A DNA stretch of 64,000 bases from Hyphomicrobium sp. (GCA_022844105.1 JALHMJ010000001.1:62001-126000), one strand, 5' to 3'; positions 39,338 to 48,257 are shown, counted from the stretch's first letter. Translations and numbers: made by a program. The notes: generated from the sequence alone by a model not told the origin.

Positions 39338-39380
39338 GCCGCCGGCGTGTGCCGCCAAACGACAAGAATGGGAGAACCAC

Positions 39381-39617
39381 ATGCGCTATCTGGTGGCCAT
39401 GATTTTTGCTGCGGCCTTCGCTGCCGTGACGACTGTGTTCTTGGCGACCCCGATTGCGTCGTGGATCGTCGATAAACTGAAATTCGACAGTCCCGATCAG
39501 GTCGCGGACCTTCACTCGGCAATATTCCTGGGTGTTAACCTGTTCGCCATGCTGATCGGTTGGACGATTGGTTGGGCTCTGGGCCGCGGTTTCTCCACCA
39601 ACCCCGACGACGATTGA
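39381..39617 (+). CDS. Small two-helix inner-membrane protein
   Basis: The 78 residues have two hydrophobic segments, about residues 3-28 (LVAMIFAAAFAAVTTVFLAT) and 49-68 (AIFLGVNLFAMLIGWTIGWA), and an acidic C-terminus. GGGAG precedes ATG 39381. I do not recognise the family. It lies 43 bp after the Tae4-like gene in the same direction and may be cotranscribed with it. Known Tae4 immunity proteins are periplasmic and larger, so an immunity role is only a possibility. Confidence 0.7.
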   Translation: MRYLVAMIFAAAFAAVTTVFLATPIASWIVDKLKFDSPDQVADLHSAIFLGVNLFAMLIGWTIGWALGRGFSTNPDDD

Positions 39618-39621
39618 GCCT

Positions 39622-39651
39622 TTGCGTTAAGGAACGTCGCCGGGCTATAAG
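39622..39651 (+). promoter_or_regulatory. Possible promoter for crcB
   Basis: TTGCGT (39622-39627), an 18-bp spacer and TATAAG (39646-39651) lie in the 60-bp gap before crcB. I found no fluoride riboswitch in this gap. Confidence 0.4.
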
Positions 39652-39677
39652 CCGCGATTACCGAGTTCGAGGGAGCG

Positions 39678-40070
39678 ATGAAGCTGCTGTTCCTTGTTTC
39701 GGCGGGTGGCGCCATCGGAGCAGCCCTCCGCTTTTTGACATATCAACTATTTGCTGGATCAATCGTGGCGCGCGACGGGCCGGCGTTTCCGTGGGCGACG
39801 ATGACCATCAATGTGGCAGGATCGTTCCTAATGGGGCTTGCCACCGTGACAATACTGGAGCGTTTTGAGGCTTCCGCGGAACTGCGGGCCTTCGTGATGG
39901 CCGGCATTCTTGGTGGTTTCACGACGTTCTCGGCCTTTTCGCTCGATGTTTTTGATCTTTTTGCCAACCGCTCGCTCGTGGCGGTGGCGGGCTACATCGC
40001 CGGCTCCGTGGTGTTGTCGATTGCGGCTCTTTTCGCCGGTGTCGCTCTGGCTCGTTGGACACTGACATGA
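39678..40070 (+). CDS. crcB: Fluoride ion channel/exporter CrcB (Fluc)
   Basis: CrcB is an inner-membrane dimeric channel that lets fluoride leave the cytoplasm. The 130 residues contain four membrane helices and the signatures GGAIGAALRF, TINVAGSFLMG and GGFTTFSAFSLD. GAGGGAG is the ribosome binding site. The stop overlaps the start of the next gene by 4 nt (ATGA), so the two are translationally coupled. Confidence 0.94.
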   Translation: MKLLFLVSAGGAIGAALRFLTYQLFAGSIVARDGPAFPWATMTINVAGSFLMGLATVTILERFEASAELRAFVMAGILGGFTTFSAFSLDVFDLFANRSLVAVAGYIAGSVVLSIAALFAGVALARWTLT

Positions 40071-41119
40071 CGAGAACAAAGGAAAAGATCGCAGACGCAA
40101 ACACCGGCGCGACGGGGGCCGTCAAACCGAAGGTCGAGACGATCACCGTCGCGGCGGCGGACAGCGAGATGCGTCTGGATCGTTGGTTCCGCGTTCACTT
40201 TCCCGAAGTTGGCTACAGCTATTTGCAGAAGCTTTTGCGATCGGGACAGGTGCGTGTCGATAGTAAGCGCGCGCAGGCGAACGAACGCCTTGTGGCGGGA
40301 ATGGAAATTCGCGTCCCCGCCGTGATCCGTCAGCCGAAAACGTCAAAGCCCGGTCTCAAAGCGCCGCCCGGTGTGTCGAAGGGCGACCGCGACATCATCG
40401 AGAAAATGATCCTCTTTGAGGATGACGAGGTGCTCGTACTTAACAAGCCGCCCGGCATCGCGGTGCAGGGCGGCACCGGCACCAAACGGCACATCGACGG
40501 GATGCTGGCCGGCATGGCCGATCGCTTCGGCGGCGAGCGTCCGCGTCTTGTGCATCGGCTCGACCGGGATACATCGGGCGTGCTTTTGGTGGCCAAGACT
40601 CGCAACGCTGCGTCCAAGCTCGGCCGGACGTTCCAAACGCGATCGGCAGCAAAGACGTACTGGGCTCTCGTCAAGGGTGTTCCCCATCCCGTGCAAGGCA
40701 AGGTCGAAGCCGCGCTCGTGAAGGCGGCAGGCCCGGACGGAGACCGGGTTCGCAAGGCGGAGCCCGGCGAGCAGAGGGAAGCCATGCATGCGACGACGCA
40801 TTACTCGGTCATTGACCGGGTTGGACGGAAGGCGGCATGGGTGTCGCTGAAGCCGGTTACCGGACGGCAACACCAACTGCGCGCTCATATGTCGATCATC
40901 GGTCACCCGATCGTGGGCGATCCGAAGTATGAGGGTGGTATGGATCTGCCGGCGGAAAACATGGACGACAAGCTGCACCTGCATGCGCGGCGGCTGATCA
41001 TCCCGCATCCGTCTGGACACAGCAAAATCGATGTCTCGGCCCCCCTTCCTCCCCATATGGTTCGGACCTGGGACCTTTTAGGATTGGATTCGAGCAAGTA
41101 TTCTGCAGGCGAGACCTGA
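40067..41119 (+). CDS. RluA/RluC-family 23S rRNA pseudouridine synthase
   Basis: This enzyme converts specific uridines to pseudouridine, probably in 23S rRNA. The 350 residues include an N-terminal S4 RNA-binding domain (RLDRWFRVHFPEVGYSYLQK, about 36-80). The catalytic domain carries HRLDRDTSG at 163-171, where Asp166 is the expected catalytic residue, and GRQHQLRAHM further on. The start overlaps crcB. It is most likely RluC, but the target site cannot be read from the sequence. Confidence 0.92.
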   Translation: MTRTKEKIADANTGATGAVKPKVETITVAAADSEMRLDRWFRVHFPEVGYSYLQKLLRSGQVRVDSKRAQANERLVAGMEIRVPAVIRQPKTSKPGLKAPPGVSKGDRDIIEKMILFEDDEVLVLNKPPGIAVQGGTGTKRHIDGMLAGMADRFGGERPRLVHRLDRDTSGVLLVAKTRNAASKLGRTFQTRSAAKTYWALVKGVPHPVQGKVEAALVKAAGPDGDRVRKAEPGEQREAMHATTHYSVIDRVGRKAAWVSLKPVTGRQHQLRAHMSIIGHPIVGDPKYEGGMDLPAENMDDKLHLHARRLIIPHPSGHSKIDVSAPLPPHMVRTWDLLGLDSSKYSAGET

Positions 41120-41136
41120 CCCTAAAGGACATATCG

Positions 41137-41412
41137 ATGGGCCAAGATTTCGTGCAACTTCTGTTGAGCTGGCTGCCAATCTTGGCACTGGTTGGCGTGT
41201 TCGTGTATTTCGTCCAGCGTAGCCAAGGTGTTTACACCGGTCGCAGCGGCAAGACGCATGGCGAAATGCTGGAAGAGTACGTCGCTGAATTAAAGCGCCA
41301 GAACGATCTGATCGAGAAAGTCGTGCAGGATCAGGAAGCACGACTGCAGCGGCTCGAAACGACGCGTCGTTCGTCATCGGGCGGCGGCAGCGGTGGTGGC
41401 GGATCACGCTGA
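41137..41412 (+). CDS. Small membrane protein with coiled-coil segment
   Basis: The 91 residues have one N-terminal membrane helix (about 5-25, VQLLLSWLPILALVGVFVYF) and a charged helical region likely to form a coiled coil (about 42-76, MLEEYVAELKRQNDLIEKVV). It ends with a Gly/Ser-rich tail. The membrane segment is reminiscent of FtsH N-termini, but no ATPase or protease domain is present. AAAGGA precedes the ATG. I do not recognise a characterised family. It shares a base with the next gene (TGATG). Confidence 0.72.
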   Translation: MGQDFVQLLLSWLPILALVGVFVYFVQRSQGVYTGRSGKTHGEMLEEYVAELKRQNDLIEKVVQDQEARLQRLETTRRSSSGGGSGGGGSR

Positions 41413-41648
41413 TGACCACAGGCGGATTGCTCAGCTTCTTGTTTGCCGGGGCTGTGGCAGCCATCGCTCTTGGCGTGTTGCGCTGGACGGCGCGACAGAC
41501 GCGCGGCACTTTCGGACGCGCCTACTGGAAGATCCTTGCCGACGCGGCCGCCGAAGGCGCGCGTCGGACGCAGCTTCTGTCCCGGATCGTCGACATGCGC
41601 GAGGCGCGCATCGGCCGGCTGGAGCGGCGGGCGGAGGGGCAGCGTTGA
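41412..41648 (+). CDS. Small membrane protein, unknown function
   Basis: The 78 residues have one N-terminal hydrophobic helix (about 5-23) followed by a basic amphipathic region (ILADAAAEGARRTQLLSRIV). It overlaps the stop of the previous gene by 1 nt and the start of the following HAD gene, so the three genes are translated as a coupled block. It is probably a membrane-bound partner of the 91-residue protein; the function is unknown. Confidence 0.68.
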   Translation: MTTGGLLSFLFAGAVAAIALGVLRWTARQTRGTFGRAYWKILADAAAEGARRTQLLSRIVDMREARIGRLERRAEGQR

Positions 41649-42316
41649 GGCTCGTCGTATTCGACTGCGACGGCACGCTGGTCGATAGCCAGCATATGAT
41701 CGTGGCGGCGATGGAGCAGGCCTTTTCAGGTTTCGGGCTACCGTCGCCCGAGCGGAGCGCCATTCTTTCGGTTGTCGGGCTGTCGCTGGAGCTGGCTGTC
41801 AGCCGGCTCGTTCCGACCGCCGACACGCTAGACGTTACGGCGCTGGCAGAAGCCTATAAAGGCGCGTTCGGCGACTTGCGCCGCGATCGCGCGCATCAGG
41901 AACCGCTTTATCCCGGCGTGCGAGACACGCTGCTGGCGCTTGCCGGCCAACCGGGAACGCTTCTCGGCGTTGCGACAGGCAAGAGCCGGCGCGGACTTGT
42001 AGCGGTTCTGGACCGGGAGGGATTAGCTGACCTGTTCGTCACCTTACAAACGGCCGATACGCATCCCTCAAAGCCACATCCGGCGATGCTGATGGCGGCG
42101 ATGGCGGAGGCGGGCGTGGACGCCAGCCGGACGTTGATGGTCGGTGATACCACCTACGACATCACGATGGCACGCGAAGCAGGAACACGCGCGATCGGCG
42201 TGGGGTGGGGTTACCATCCGGTCGCCGATCTGGAAGCTGCGGGTGCGCATCGTGTGCTTGCCGACAGTTTGACGCTGGCCAGTGCGCTTCGCAGCGAGCT
42301 GCAACAGCTGGGATAA
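41645..42316 (+). CDS. HAD-family hydrolase (phosphoglycolate phosphatase-like)
   Basis: The 223 residues start with TTG 41645, overlapping the previous stop, with GGAGGGG about 6 nt upstream. Motif I is VVFDCDGTLVD with nucleophile Asp7 and acid Asp9; motif III lies in KPHPAM; motif IV is VGDTTYDI. The helical cap between residues 15 and 80 fits subclass I enzymes such as phosphoglycolate phosphatase. The substrate is unknown. The gene lies 4 bp before the ATP12 gene. Confidence 0.9.
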   Translation: MRLVVFDCDGTLVDSQHMIVAAMEQAFSGFGLPSPERSAILSVVGLSLELAVSRLVPTADTLDVTALAEAYKGAFGDLRRDRAHQEPLYPGVRDTLLALAGQPGTLLGVATGKSRRGLVAVLDREGLADLFVTLQTADTHPSKPHPAMLMAAMAEAGVDASRTLMVGDTTYDITMAREAGTRAIGVGWGYHPVADLEAAGAHRVLADSLTLASALRSELQQLG

Positions 42317-42320
42317 AGCG

Positions 42321-43094
42321 ATGGGCGACAACGATACGAATGCTCCAAGAAGCCAGGGTGGACCGAAAAATCCGCCGAAAGATTCGTTGCGCGGGCCGTT
42401 GCCGAAGCGGTTCTACAAAGACGCGGCCCGTATCGAGAAGCAGGGTGGTTTCGAGATTGCACTCGATGGGCGGCCGGTGCGAACGCCACTGAAGCGGGTG
42501 CTGCGTCTTACGGATGAAGTCTTCGCCGATCTCGTGGTGTCCGAGTGGGCCGGCCAAGGGGAATTCATCGATCCAGCGACCATGCCGGCCACGCGGCTTG
42601 CCAACAGCGCTGCCGATACCGTCACCGATAGCCGCGCGGCTGTGGCTGCGGAGATTATCGCCTACGCCGGCAGCGATCTGCTTTGCTATCGCGCTGCCAA
42701 CCCGTCCGGTCTCGCCGCCCGGCAGGCGGAGATCTGGGACCCGATCCTCGCCGCCGTCGAGGCTCGGATCGGCGCCAGGTTCGTGCGGGCGGAAGGTATC
42801 GTTCATGTCACGCAACCCGCGGCCGTCGCCGAGCGTGTGGCGGACGCTGTCGAGGGACTGTCCGAGCTGCAGCTGGCGGCGGTGCAACTGCTCACGACGC
42901 TGACGGGTTCGGCGGTGCTGGCCATTGCCTTGGCGCACAATCTCATTGGTGCCGATGCGGCCTGGGCCGCCGCCCATGTCGACGAGGATTGGCAGATTTC
43001 ACTGTGGGGCACTGACGAGGAGGCAGAGGCTCGTCGGGCCCTGCGCGAGCGCGATTTCCGCGCGGCGGCGGCCACTTTTTCGCACTTGCGATAG
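42321..43094 (+). CDS. ATP12-family F1-ATPase assembly chaperone
   Basis: ATP12 proteins help the F1 alpha subunit to assemble and are found in alphaproteobacteria and mitochondria. The 257 residues contain [20 protein letters not shown] and [17 protein letters not shown] near the N-terminus, then [15 protein letters not shown] and the C-terminal helical domain with [23 protein letters not shown] 42321 lies 4 nt after the HAD stop. Its presence supports an alphaproteobacterial origin. Confidence 0.93.
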   Translation: MGDNDTNAPRSQGGPKNPPKDSLRGPLPKRFYKDAARIEKQGGFEIALDGRPVRTPLKRVLRLTDEVFADLVVSEWAGQGEFIDPATMPATRLANSAADTVTDSRAAVAAEIIAYAGSDLLCYRAANPSGLAARQAEIWDPILAAVEARIGARFVRAEGIVHVTQPAAVAERVADAVEGLSELQLAAVQLLTTLTGSAVLAIALAHNLIGADAAWAAAHVDEDWQISLWGTDEEAEARRALRERDFRAAAATFSHLR

Positions 43095-43128
43095 ATGTGA
43101 AGACGTTTGCCGCGCAGCGTTTGACCGT

Positions 43129-43143
43129 CCCCAATGATTGGGG
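43129..43143 (+). promoter_or_regulatory. 15-bp palindrome upstream of pccB
   Basis: CCCCAAT-G-ATTGGGG is a perfect inverted repeat with a 1-nt centre, about 200 bp before pccB. It could be an operator or a short hairpin. It directly follows a TTGACC (43121-43126) that lacks a recognisable -10 box. The rest of the 245-bp gap shows nothing I can name. Confidence 0.3.
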
Positions 43144-43339
43144 TGGCAACGACCGCCCCGGCGCCTTGGAAATGCAACCGGCGGACCTGATCGCCTGCTC
43201 CAGCCGCAACGCCGCCCGACCATCAAGACCCCCTGCCCGCCGTTCGACCCCACTTCGTCGCGGTTGCGCTGCCGTTCCACCGTGCTATTGGAACCCGATC
43301 ACAGACATTCCGGGTCATCTCAAGCACGGTGGAACATCC

Positions 43340-44872
43340 ATGAAGGACGTCATCGAAGAGCTGCAGCGTCGCCGCGACAACGCCCGCCTGGGCGGCGGTC
43401 AGGCACGTATCGACGCGCAGCATTCCAAGGGCAAGTTGACGGCGCGCGAGCGCATCGAGCTGCTGATGGACGAGAATTCGTTTGAAGAGTTCGACACGTT
43501 CGTCGAGCACCGCTGCAACGAATTCGGCATGGAGAAGAACAAGACACCGGGCGACGGCGTCGTCACCGGCTGGGGCACCATCAACGGCCGCGTCGTTTAT
43601 GTTTTCGCCAAGGACTTTACCGTGCTCGGCGGCTCTCTGTCGGAGAGCCACGCGCGCAAAATGACGAAGATCCAGGATATGGCGCTGAAGAATCGCGCGC
43701 CGATCATTGGACTTTTCGATGCGGGCGGAGCGCGCATTCAGGAGGGTGTGGACGCGCTGGGCGGTTACGGCGAGGTCTTCACTCGCAACGTGATGGCTTC
43801 GGGCGTCATTCCGCAGATCTCCGTCATCATGGGTCCGTGCGCGGGCGGTGACGTCTATTCGCCCGCCATGACCGACTTCATCTTCATGGTGAAGGACACG
43901 AGCTACATGTTCGTCACGGGTCCTGACGTTGTGAAGACCGTGACCAACGAAACCGTGACAGCGGAAGAATTGGGCGGGGCTAAGGTCCACACGTCGAAAT
44001 CGTCGGTTGCGGACGGCGCTTTCGAGAACGATCTGGAGGCGCTGCTGCAGATGCGCCGACTGATGGATTTCCTGCCCTCCAACAACAAGTCGGGCGTGCC
44101 GGAGTTGCCGACGTCGGATAGCCCCGATCGCGAGGACCGCTCGCTCGATACGATGATCCCCGACAACCCGAACAAGCCCTACGACATGAAGGAACTGATC
44201 CTGAAGGTCGTCGATGAAGCTGACTTCATGGAGATCCAAGAGAACTTCGCAAAAAACATCCTGACGGGTTTTGCCCGCATGGAAGGTCGCACGGTCGGTA
44301 TCGTTGCCAATCAGCCGATGGTACTGGCCGGCGTTCTCGACAGCGATGCCTCGCGCAAGGCGGCGCGCTTTGTGCGTTTTTGCGACTGTTTCGAAATCCC
44401 GCTCATCACTTTCGTCGACGTTCCGGGCTTCCTTCCCGGCACCGCGCAGGAGTACGGCGGGCTGATCAAACACGGCGCCAAGCTTCTCTTTGCTTTCACC
44501 GAAGCGACCGTAGCCAAGATCACCGTCATCACGCGCAAGGCCTACGGTGGTGCCTACGACGTGATGAGCTCCAAGCATATTCGAGGCGATCTCAACTACG
44601 CCTGGCCGACCGCTGAAATCGCCGTCATGGGCGCCAAGGGTGCCGCCGAGATCATCTATCGCGCCGACATCGGCGATCCGGCCAAGATTGCGGCGCGCAT
44701 CGAAGAGTACAAGGCGCGCTTCGCCAATCCGTTTGTTGCCGCCGAGCGCGGGTATATTGATGAGGTGATCCTGCCGCACGGCACGCGCCGCCGCATCTGT
44801 CGTGGCCTCAACATGCTGCGCAACAAGACCCTCGAAAACCCCTGGAAGAAGCACGACAACATTCCGCTGTGA
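43340..44872 (+). CDS. pccB: Propionyl-CoA carboxylase beta subunit (carboxyltransferase)
   Basis: PccB transfers carboxyl from biotin to propionyl-CoA, giving methylmalonyl-CoA. ATG 43340 opens [20 protein letters not shown] and gives 510 residues, the family length; the upstream frame is not conserved. Conserved segments are [55 protein letters not shown] and [19 protein letters not shown]. There is no zinc ribbon, so it is not AccD. The matching biotin carboxylase subunit begins at 62320. Confidence 0.95.
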   Translation: MKDVIEELQRRRDNARLGGGQARIDAQHSKGKLTARERIELLMDENSFEEFDTFVEHRCNEFGMEKNKTPGDGVVTGWGTINGRVVYVFAKDFTVLGGSLSESHARKMTKIQDMALKNRAPIIGLFDAGGARIQEGVDALGGYGEVFTRNVMASGVIPQISVIMGPCAGGDVYSPAMTDFIFMVKDTSYMFVTGPDVVKTVTNETVTAEELGGAKVHTSKSSVADGAFENDLEALLQMRRLMDFLPSNNKSGVPELPTSDSPDREDRSLDTMIPDNPNKPYDMKELILKVVDEADFMEIQENFAKNILTGFARMEGRTVGIVANQPMVLAGVLDSDASRKAARFVRFCDCFEIPLITFVDVPGFLPGTAQEYGGLIKHGAKLLFAFTEATVAKITVITRKAYGGAYDVMSSKHIRGDLNYAWPTAEIAVMGAKGAAEIIYRADIGDPAKIAARIEEYKARFANPFVAAERGYIDEVILPHGTRRRICRGLNMLRNKTLENPWKKHDNIPL

Positions 44873-44881
44873 GGGAACTTT

Positions 44882-45403
44882 TTGACAGACTCCGTAACGT
44901 TTGATTTCGCTTTGGATCAGCAGCGGCTGCAGCGAGCATTTTCCGCATCTGACGATGTGGGTGCGGTCATTCGTACTCACTATGAGCTAGATCGTTGCCT
45001 GTCACATGTGCTGGCGAAGTACTTTCGCTCGCCGAAAAAGCTTGGTGCCACCCGCGTTAGCCCAAAACTAGACCGTTTAGAAGCGCTCGGCTTTCAGGGC
45101 CCTCGGATCGATCTTGCCAGAGCAATTGATGAAGTGCGAAACGACTTCGCTCATAGAGATGTAGAAGAACTTCGAACTAGCGATCTTGAAAAGCTGGAGG
45201 TCCCTACGAGGCTGTTGATGGCGGGCAAGGTCTCAATTGAAGATTACAACTTGCGACTTTGGCAAGAAAACTATCACTACGGCGACCTATTGCGCCGGCA
45301 GAAATTCGTGGTCCTCGGCGCTATGTCCATCGCAGTTCTCGCCGCCCTGCCCCATGAATACGGAATGTTATTCGGCAAAAACTTCAATCCTCTGAAGGCT
45401 TGA
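44882..45403 (+). CDS. HEPN-like / MltR-like protein of low GC content
   Basis: The 173 residues start with TTG 44882, 9 nt after the pccB stop with GAGGGAA between. EVRNDFAHRD contains Arg86-x4-His91, the RX4-6H signature of HEPN domains and of the MltR mannitol repressor family. A hydrophobic stretch lies near 144-160 (VVLGAMSIAVLAALPHEYGM). Hand counts over four 60-bp lines give 42-53% GC, against 60-65% in sampled neighbours, suggesting recent acquisition. It may be an RNase-type toxin or only a structural HEPN protein. The next gene encodes a SUKH protein. Confidence 0.68.
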   Translation: MTDSVTFDFALDQQRLQRAFSASDDVGAVIRTHYELDRCLSHVLAKYFRSPKKLGATRVSPKLDRLEALGFQGPRIDLARAIDEVRNDFAHRDVEELRTSDLEKLEVPTRLLMAGKVSIEDYNLRLWQENYHYGDLLRRQKFVVLGAMSIAVLAALPHEYGMLFGKNFNPLKA

Positions 45404-45474
45404 TTGGAAGAAATCTTGACGCCGTCTGCTATCTGAACCGGCAGCTTTGCAACACAACCACAGTATTGCCCCGC

Positions 45475-45984
45475 ATGACCCTCGATGAATTTCGCACCTA
45501 TCTTGCCAAGCCAGGCACGCCGCTGTCGGAAGCGGAGGTCGTAGGTTTCGAGAAGGAGATCGGCATCGAGCTGCCGAAAGATTACCGCGCATTTCTGATG
45601 GCGGTGAACGGCGGCTGGGTCGGCGGGGCGCTGCTGATCAGCGGCACGACCGCGGACGGGGAACCCATCGATTCCGATCTGCATCACATCGGCGGATTGC
45701 GGGCCGAGCCGCACATGGATTTGCGAACGGCGCGGTCCACCTATCAGGACTGGCTGGCGCGCATTCCTCGCGATCTCATCTGGATCATGGACGACAGCAC
45801 CGGCAATGCGATCTGCCTTGGCATCGCGGGCGACGCGCGCGGCAAGGTCTACTTCTGGGACCAGGAACGCGAACCCGATCTCGACGAGACCGATGGGACC
45901 ATCGAGGGCATGGGTAACATCAGTATTCTCGCGCATACGTTCGCGACGTTCTTTGCCGGCCTGCAACTCGCCGCGCGCGTCTGA
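45475..45984 (+). CDS. SMI1/KNR4 (SUKH superfamily) protein
   Basis: The 169 residues open MTLDEFRTYLAKPGTPLSEA and continue EVVGFEKEIGIELPKDYRAF with VNGG, the N-terminal hallmark of the SUKH fold. The C-terminal half contains IPRDLIWIMDDSTGNAICLG and KVYFWDQE. Many SUKH proteins are immunity proteins against secreted or contact-dependent toxins; others have no known role. The frame extends 25 codons upstream, but the N-terminus fits ATG 45475. It is convergent with the PsiE-type gene, 5 bp away. Confidence 0.88.
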   Translation: MTLDEFRTYLAKPGTPLSEAEVVGFEKEIGIELPKDYRAFLMAVNGGWVGGALLISGTTADGEPIDSDLHHIGGLRAEPHMDLRTARSTYQDWLARIPRDLIWIMDDSTGNAICLGIAGDARGKVYFWDQEREPDLDETDGTIEGMGNISILAHTFATFFAGLQLAARV

Positions 45985-45989
45985 TCGGC

Positions 45990-46388
45990 TTATTCGGCGT
46001 CGTTTTTGCCACCGGGCTTATAGGTGATGACCACACACGCAAGTGCAAGCAACAAAACAGCACCACTTTCATAGAGCAGATTGACCGGAGGTTGCTCCTT
46101 GCCCTGGAGGATGACGAGGCGGGCAAGCGCGGTGATCGCGATAAAGAGCGGCAGCGTGATCGGGATCTTCTTGCTGTCGTAGTAGACGCCGACCATCGCC
46201 AGCACCTCGACATAGATGAACATCAAGAGCAGGTCCTTGAGGGCGACGGAGCGGCCCTCGATGATGATCCAGATCTCCTGCGCCATCGCGACGACGGTGA
46301 ACACGCCGATGACGAGCAGGAAAGCGTTCTCGGCGTAATGGATCGATTGGCTGACAAAGGTGTTGGGGGACTTCTTGGGAACGTCCAT
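45990..46388 (-). CDS. PsiE-family (phosphate-starvation-inducible type) membrane protein
   Basis: The 132 residues have about four membrane helices (AFLLVIGVFTVVAMAQEIWI, LLLMFIYVEVLAMVGVYY, ITLPLFIAITALARLVIL and a C-terminal one). The signature FIYVEVLAMVGVYY is typical of PsiE. The start at 46388 follows GGAGAC. The function is unknown; the E. coli member is induced by phosphate starvation. It lies 35 bp behind the nucleoside transporter on the same strand and may share its transcript. Confidence 0.85.
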   Translation of the reverse strand: MDVPKKSPNTFVSQSIHYAENAFLLVIGVFTVVAMAQEIWIIIEGRSVALKDLLLMFIYVEVLAMVGVYYDSKKIPITLPLFIAITALARLVILQGKEQPPVNLLYESGAVLLLALACVVITYKPGGKNDAE

Positions 46389-46423
46389 GAACAGGTCTCC
46401 GTCGATATAGATTTCAAATATCG

Positions 46424-47704
46424 CTATGGTCCGGTCAGTGGCGACACGAGGCCGACCACTGCGGCCGTCAGGAGCGTCGCCAGCGTTCCTGACAGTATCG
46501 TGCGCAGGCCAAGTTCCGTGATTTCGGCGCGGCGTTGCGGAACCATGGCGATCAGGCCGCCCAACATGATGCCAAGGCTGCCGAAATTGGCAAACCCACA
46601 AAGCGCATACGTCATGATCAGCCGTGAGCGATCCGACAGCGCGCCGTCCGGCAGGGCCGCCATCTGCAAATAGGCGACGAACTCGTTGAGGACTGTCTTG
46701 ATGCCGAGGAGGCTGCCGGCAGTTGCGGCTTCGGCCCAGGGGATGCCGATGGCGAATGCGAGGGGAGAGAGCACCCATCCCAAAATCCGCTGCAGCGTCA
46801 GGTCAACTCCAAACGGGCTACCAATCGCCGCGAATGTCATGTTCACGAGCGAGACCAGGGCCACGGCCACGATCAGCATGGCCGTGACGCCGACCAGGAG
46901 ATTGATCCCTTCGCGCGTGCCCTCGGCGACGGCTTCCATGGCTGATTGCGGTTCAGCGTCGCGTACGATGTCGGCGGGCAGATTGATGCCGGTGTCCTCG
47001 CCTGGCACCATGAGGGCTGAGATAAGGAGCGCGGCGGGGACGCTGATCACGGAGGCGACGATGAGATGCCCAGCCGCGCCCGGCACGCTGTTGCCGATCA
47101 CGCTGGCATAGAGCGCGAGCACGGTACCAGCGATGCCGGCCATTCCAACTGTCATGGTCGCAAACAAGCCGGAGCGGCTCATGGAGCGCAGGTAGGGTTT
47201 GACGAGTAGGGGGGCTTCGACCATTCCGACGAAGATGTTGGCCGCAGCACTCGTTGCAACAGGGCCGTCGACGGCCATCGTGCGATTAAGCGCCCAGGCG
47301 AAGGCGTGTACGACCCGCTGCAGAATTCCCCAGTGATAAAGCAGTTTCGATATAACGCTGACGAGAAGGATCAGCGGCAACGCTTGAAAAGCGAGCGTGA
47401 AGCTCTGTTCGGGCCGCACAATATCATAGGGCGCCGGGCCGCCGGCGAGATGGCCAAAGACGAGGCGGACGCCGTCGAGTGTGGCAGCCTGGAGGGCGTT
47501 GATGGCACGGCTTGGCCATTCGAACAGGCTGCGTAAAAGAGGAACGTTGAGAAGCGTGCCGGCGATGACAAACTGCATGGCGACGGACACCGCCGTCAGA
47601 CGGGCGATGACGGCCGGCGACAGCGCAGAACGCCGTTCGCTGACGAGCCACGCGATCAGTGGAATAGCGAGGAGGCCGATCAGCCCCTGCAAATGTTCCG
47701 TCAT
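46424..47704 (-). CDS. Concentrative nucleoside transporter (CNT/NupC family)
   Basis: This inner-membrane symporter takes up nucleosides with H+ or Na+. The 426 residues begin MTEHLQGLIGLLAIPLIAWL, and about ten hydrophobic segments follow. Conserved CNT motifs are ANIFVGMVEAPLLVKPYL and IKTVLNEFVAYLQM, with YALCGFANFGSLGIMLGGL near the C-terminus. GGGGGGAG precedes the start at 47704. The 28 upstream codons are not conserved. Confidence 0.93.
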   Translation of the reverse strand: MTEHLQGLIGLLAIPLIAWLVSERRSALSPAVIARLTAVSVAMQFVIAGTLLNVPLLRSLFEWPSRAINALQAATLDGVRLVFGHLAGGPAPYDIVRPEQSFTLAFQALPLILLVSVISKLLYHWGILQRVVHAFAWALNRTMAVDGPVATSAAANIFVGMVEAPLLVKPYLRSMSRSGLFATMTVGMAGIAGTVLALYASVIGNSVPGAAGHLIVASVISVPAALLISALMVPGEDTGINLPADIVRDAEPQSAMEAVAEGTREGINLLVGVTAMLIVAVALVSLVNMTFAAIGSPFGVDLTLQRILGWVLSPLAFAIGIPWAEAATAGSLLGIKTVLNEFVAYLQMAALPDGALSDRSRLIMTYALCGFANFGSLGIMLGGLIAMVPQRRAEITELGLRTILSGTLATLLTAAVVGLVSPLTGP

Positions 47705-47771
47705 GCTCTCCCCCCGGAGCGCCGCTTTGGAAGACACTAGCAGGTTTATGCGAGCCGTGGAGTGCGTGCGC

Positions 47772-48257
47772 CTAAGCGGCGCGGCCACCGCTGGCCGCCG
47801 AGCGCAGCGTGCGGAAGGCGGTGTTGATTTCCTTCGTCATGGCGACGAGGTAGGCGCGAACTTCGTCCGGCAAATCGACGCTCTCGAATTTGTCGGGATG
47901 GTACAGTTTTGTCATGCGATGGTAAGCGGCGCGGACATCGTCCCACGGAACGCCCTTAGTGACACCGAGAAGACGATGGGGATCGAAGCTCGCGGCATCG
48001 GGCAAAGATAACGTGAGTGCGCGCGCGCGCTGGGTCGGGATCACCTTGACGGACTTGATGTCCGATTTGGCGATAAACTGCGCTTCGCCTTCGAAGCATT
48101 CGACGAATACAAACTTCTCGTCGCCGTCGAGCAGGCGATGCAGGGGCTTTCCTTTACCGAGCGCGGCGCGGCCGGTGATGGTCGTGCCGTCGGCCAGACC
48201 GATCTCGATCGCCACCGTCGGATCATTTGCATTATCGACGCGGTTGCGTTCGAACAT
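47772..48257 (-). CDS. J-domain protein with C-terminal J domain
   Basis: The 161 residues have an N-terminal region of unknown fold (about 1-80, with GLADGTTITGRAALGKGKPL) and a C-terminal J domain (about 95-160) that includes the HPD motif in MTKLYHPDKFESV. It presumably stimulates an Hsp70 ATPase. Having the J domain at the C-terminus and lacking the zinc and Gly/Phe regions sets it apart from DnaJ. It lies between the nucleoside transporter and panC on the same strand. Confidence 0.85.
   Translation of the reverse strand: MFERNRVDNANDPTVAIEIGLADGTTITGRAALGKGKPLHRLLDGDEKFVFVECFEGEAQFIAKSDIKSVKVIPTQRARALTLSLPDAASFDPHRLLGVTKGVPWDDVRAAYHRMTKLYHPDKFESVDLPDEVRAYLVAMTKEINTAFRTLRSAASGGRAA

Noticed and set aside
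39618-39677. Fluoride riboswitch before crcB
   Set aside because: The 60-bp gap lacks the conserved pseudoknot sequence of that riboswitch and is barely long enough.
43097-43339. Upstream extension of the pccB frame by 81 codons
   Set aside because: PccB proteins begin near [15 protein letters not shown]; the upstream residues are Arg/Pro-rich and unconserved.
45400-45474. Upstream start for the SUKH gene overlapping the HEPN-like stop
   Set aside because: The SUKH domain starts at MTLDEFRTYL; the 25 extra residues are not part of the fold, although a coupled start cannot be fully excluded.
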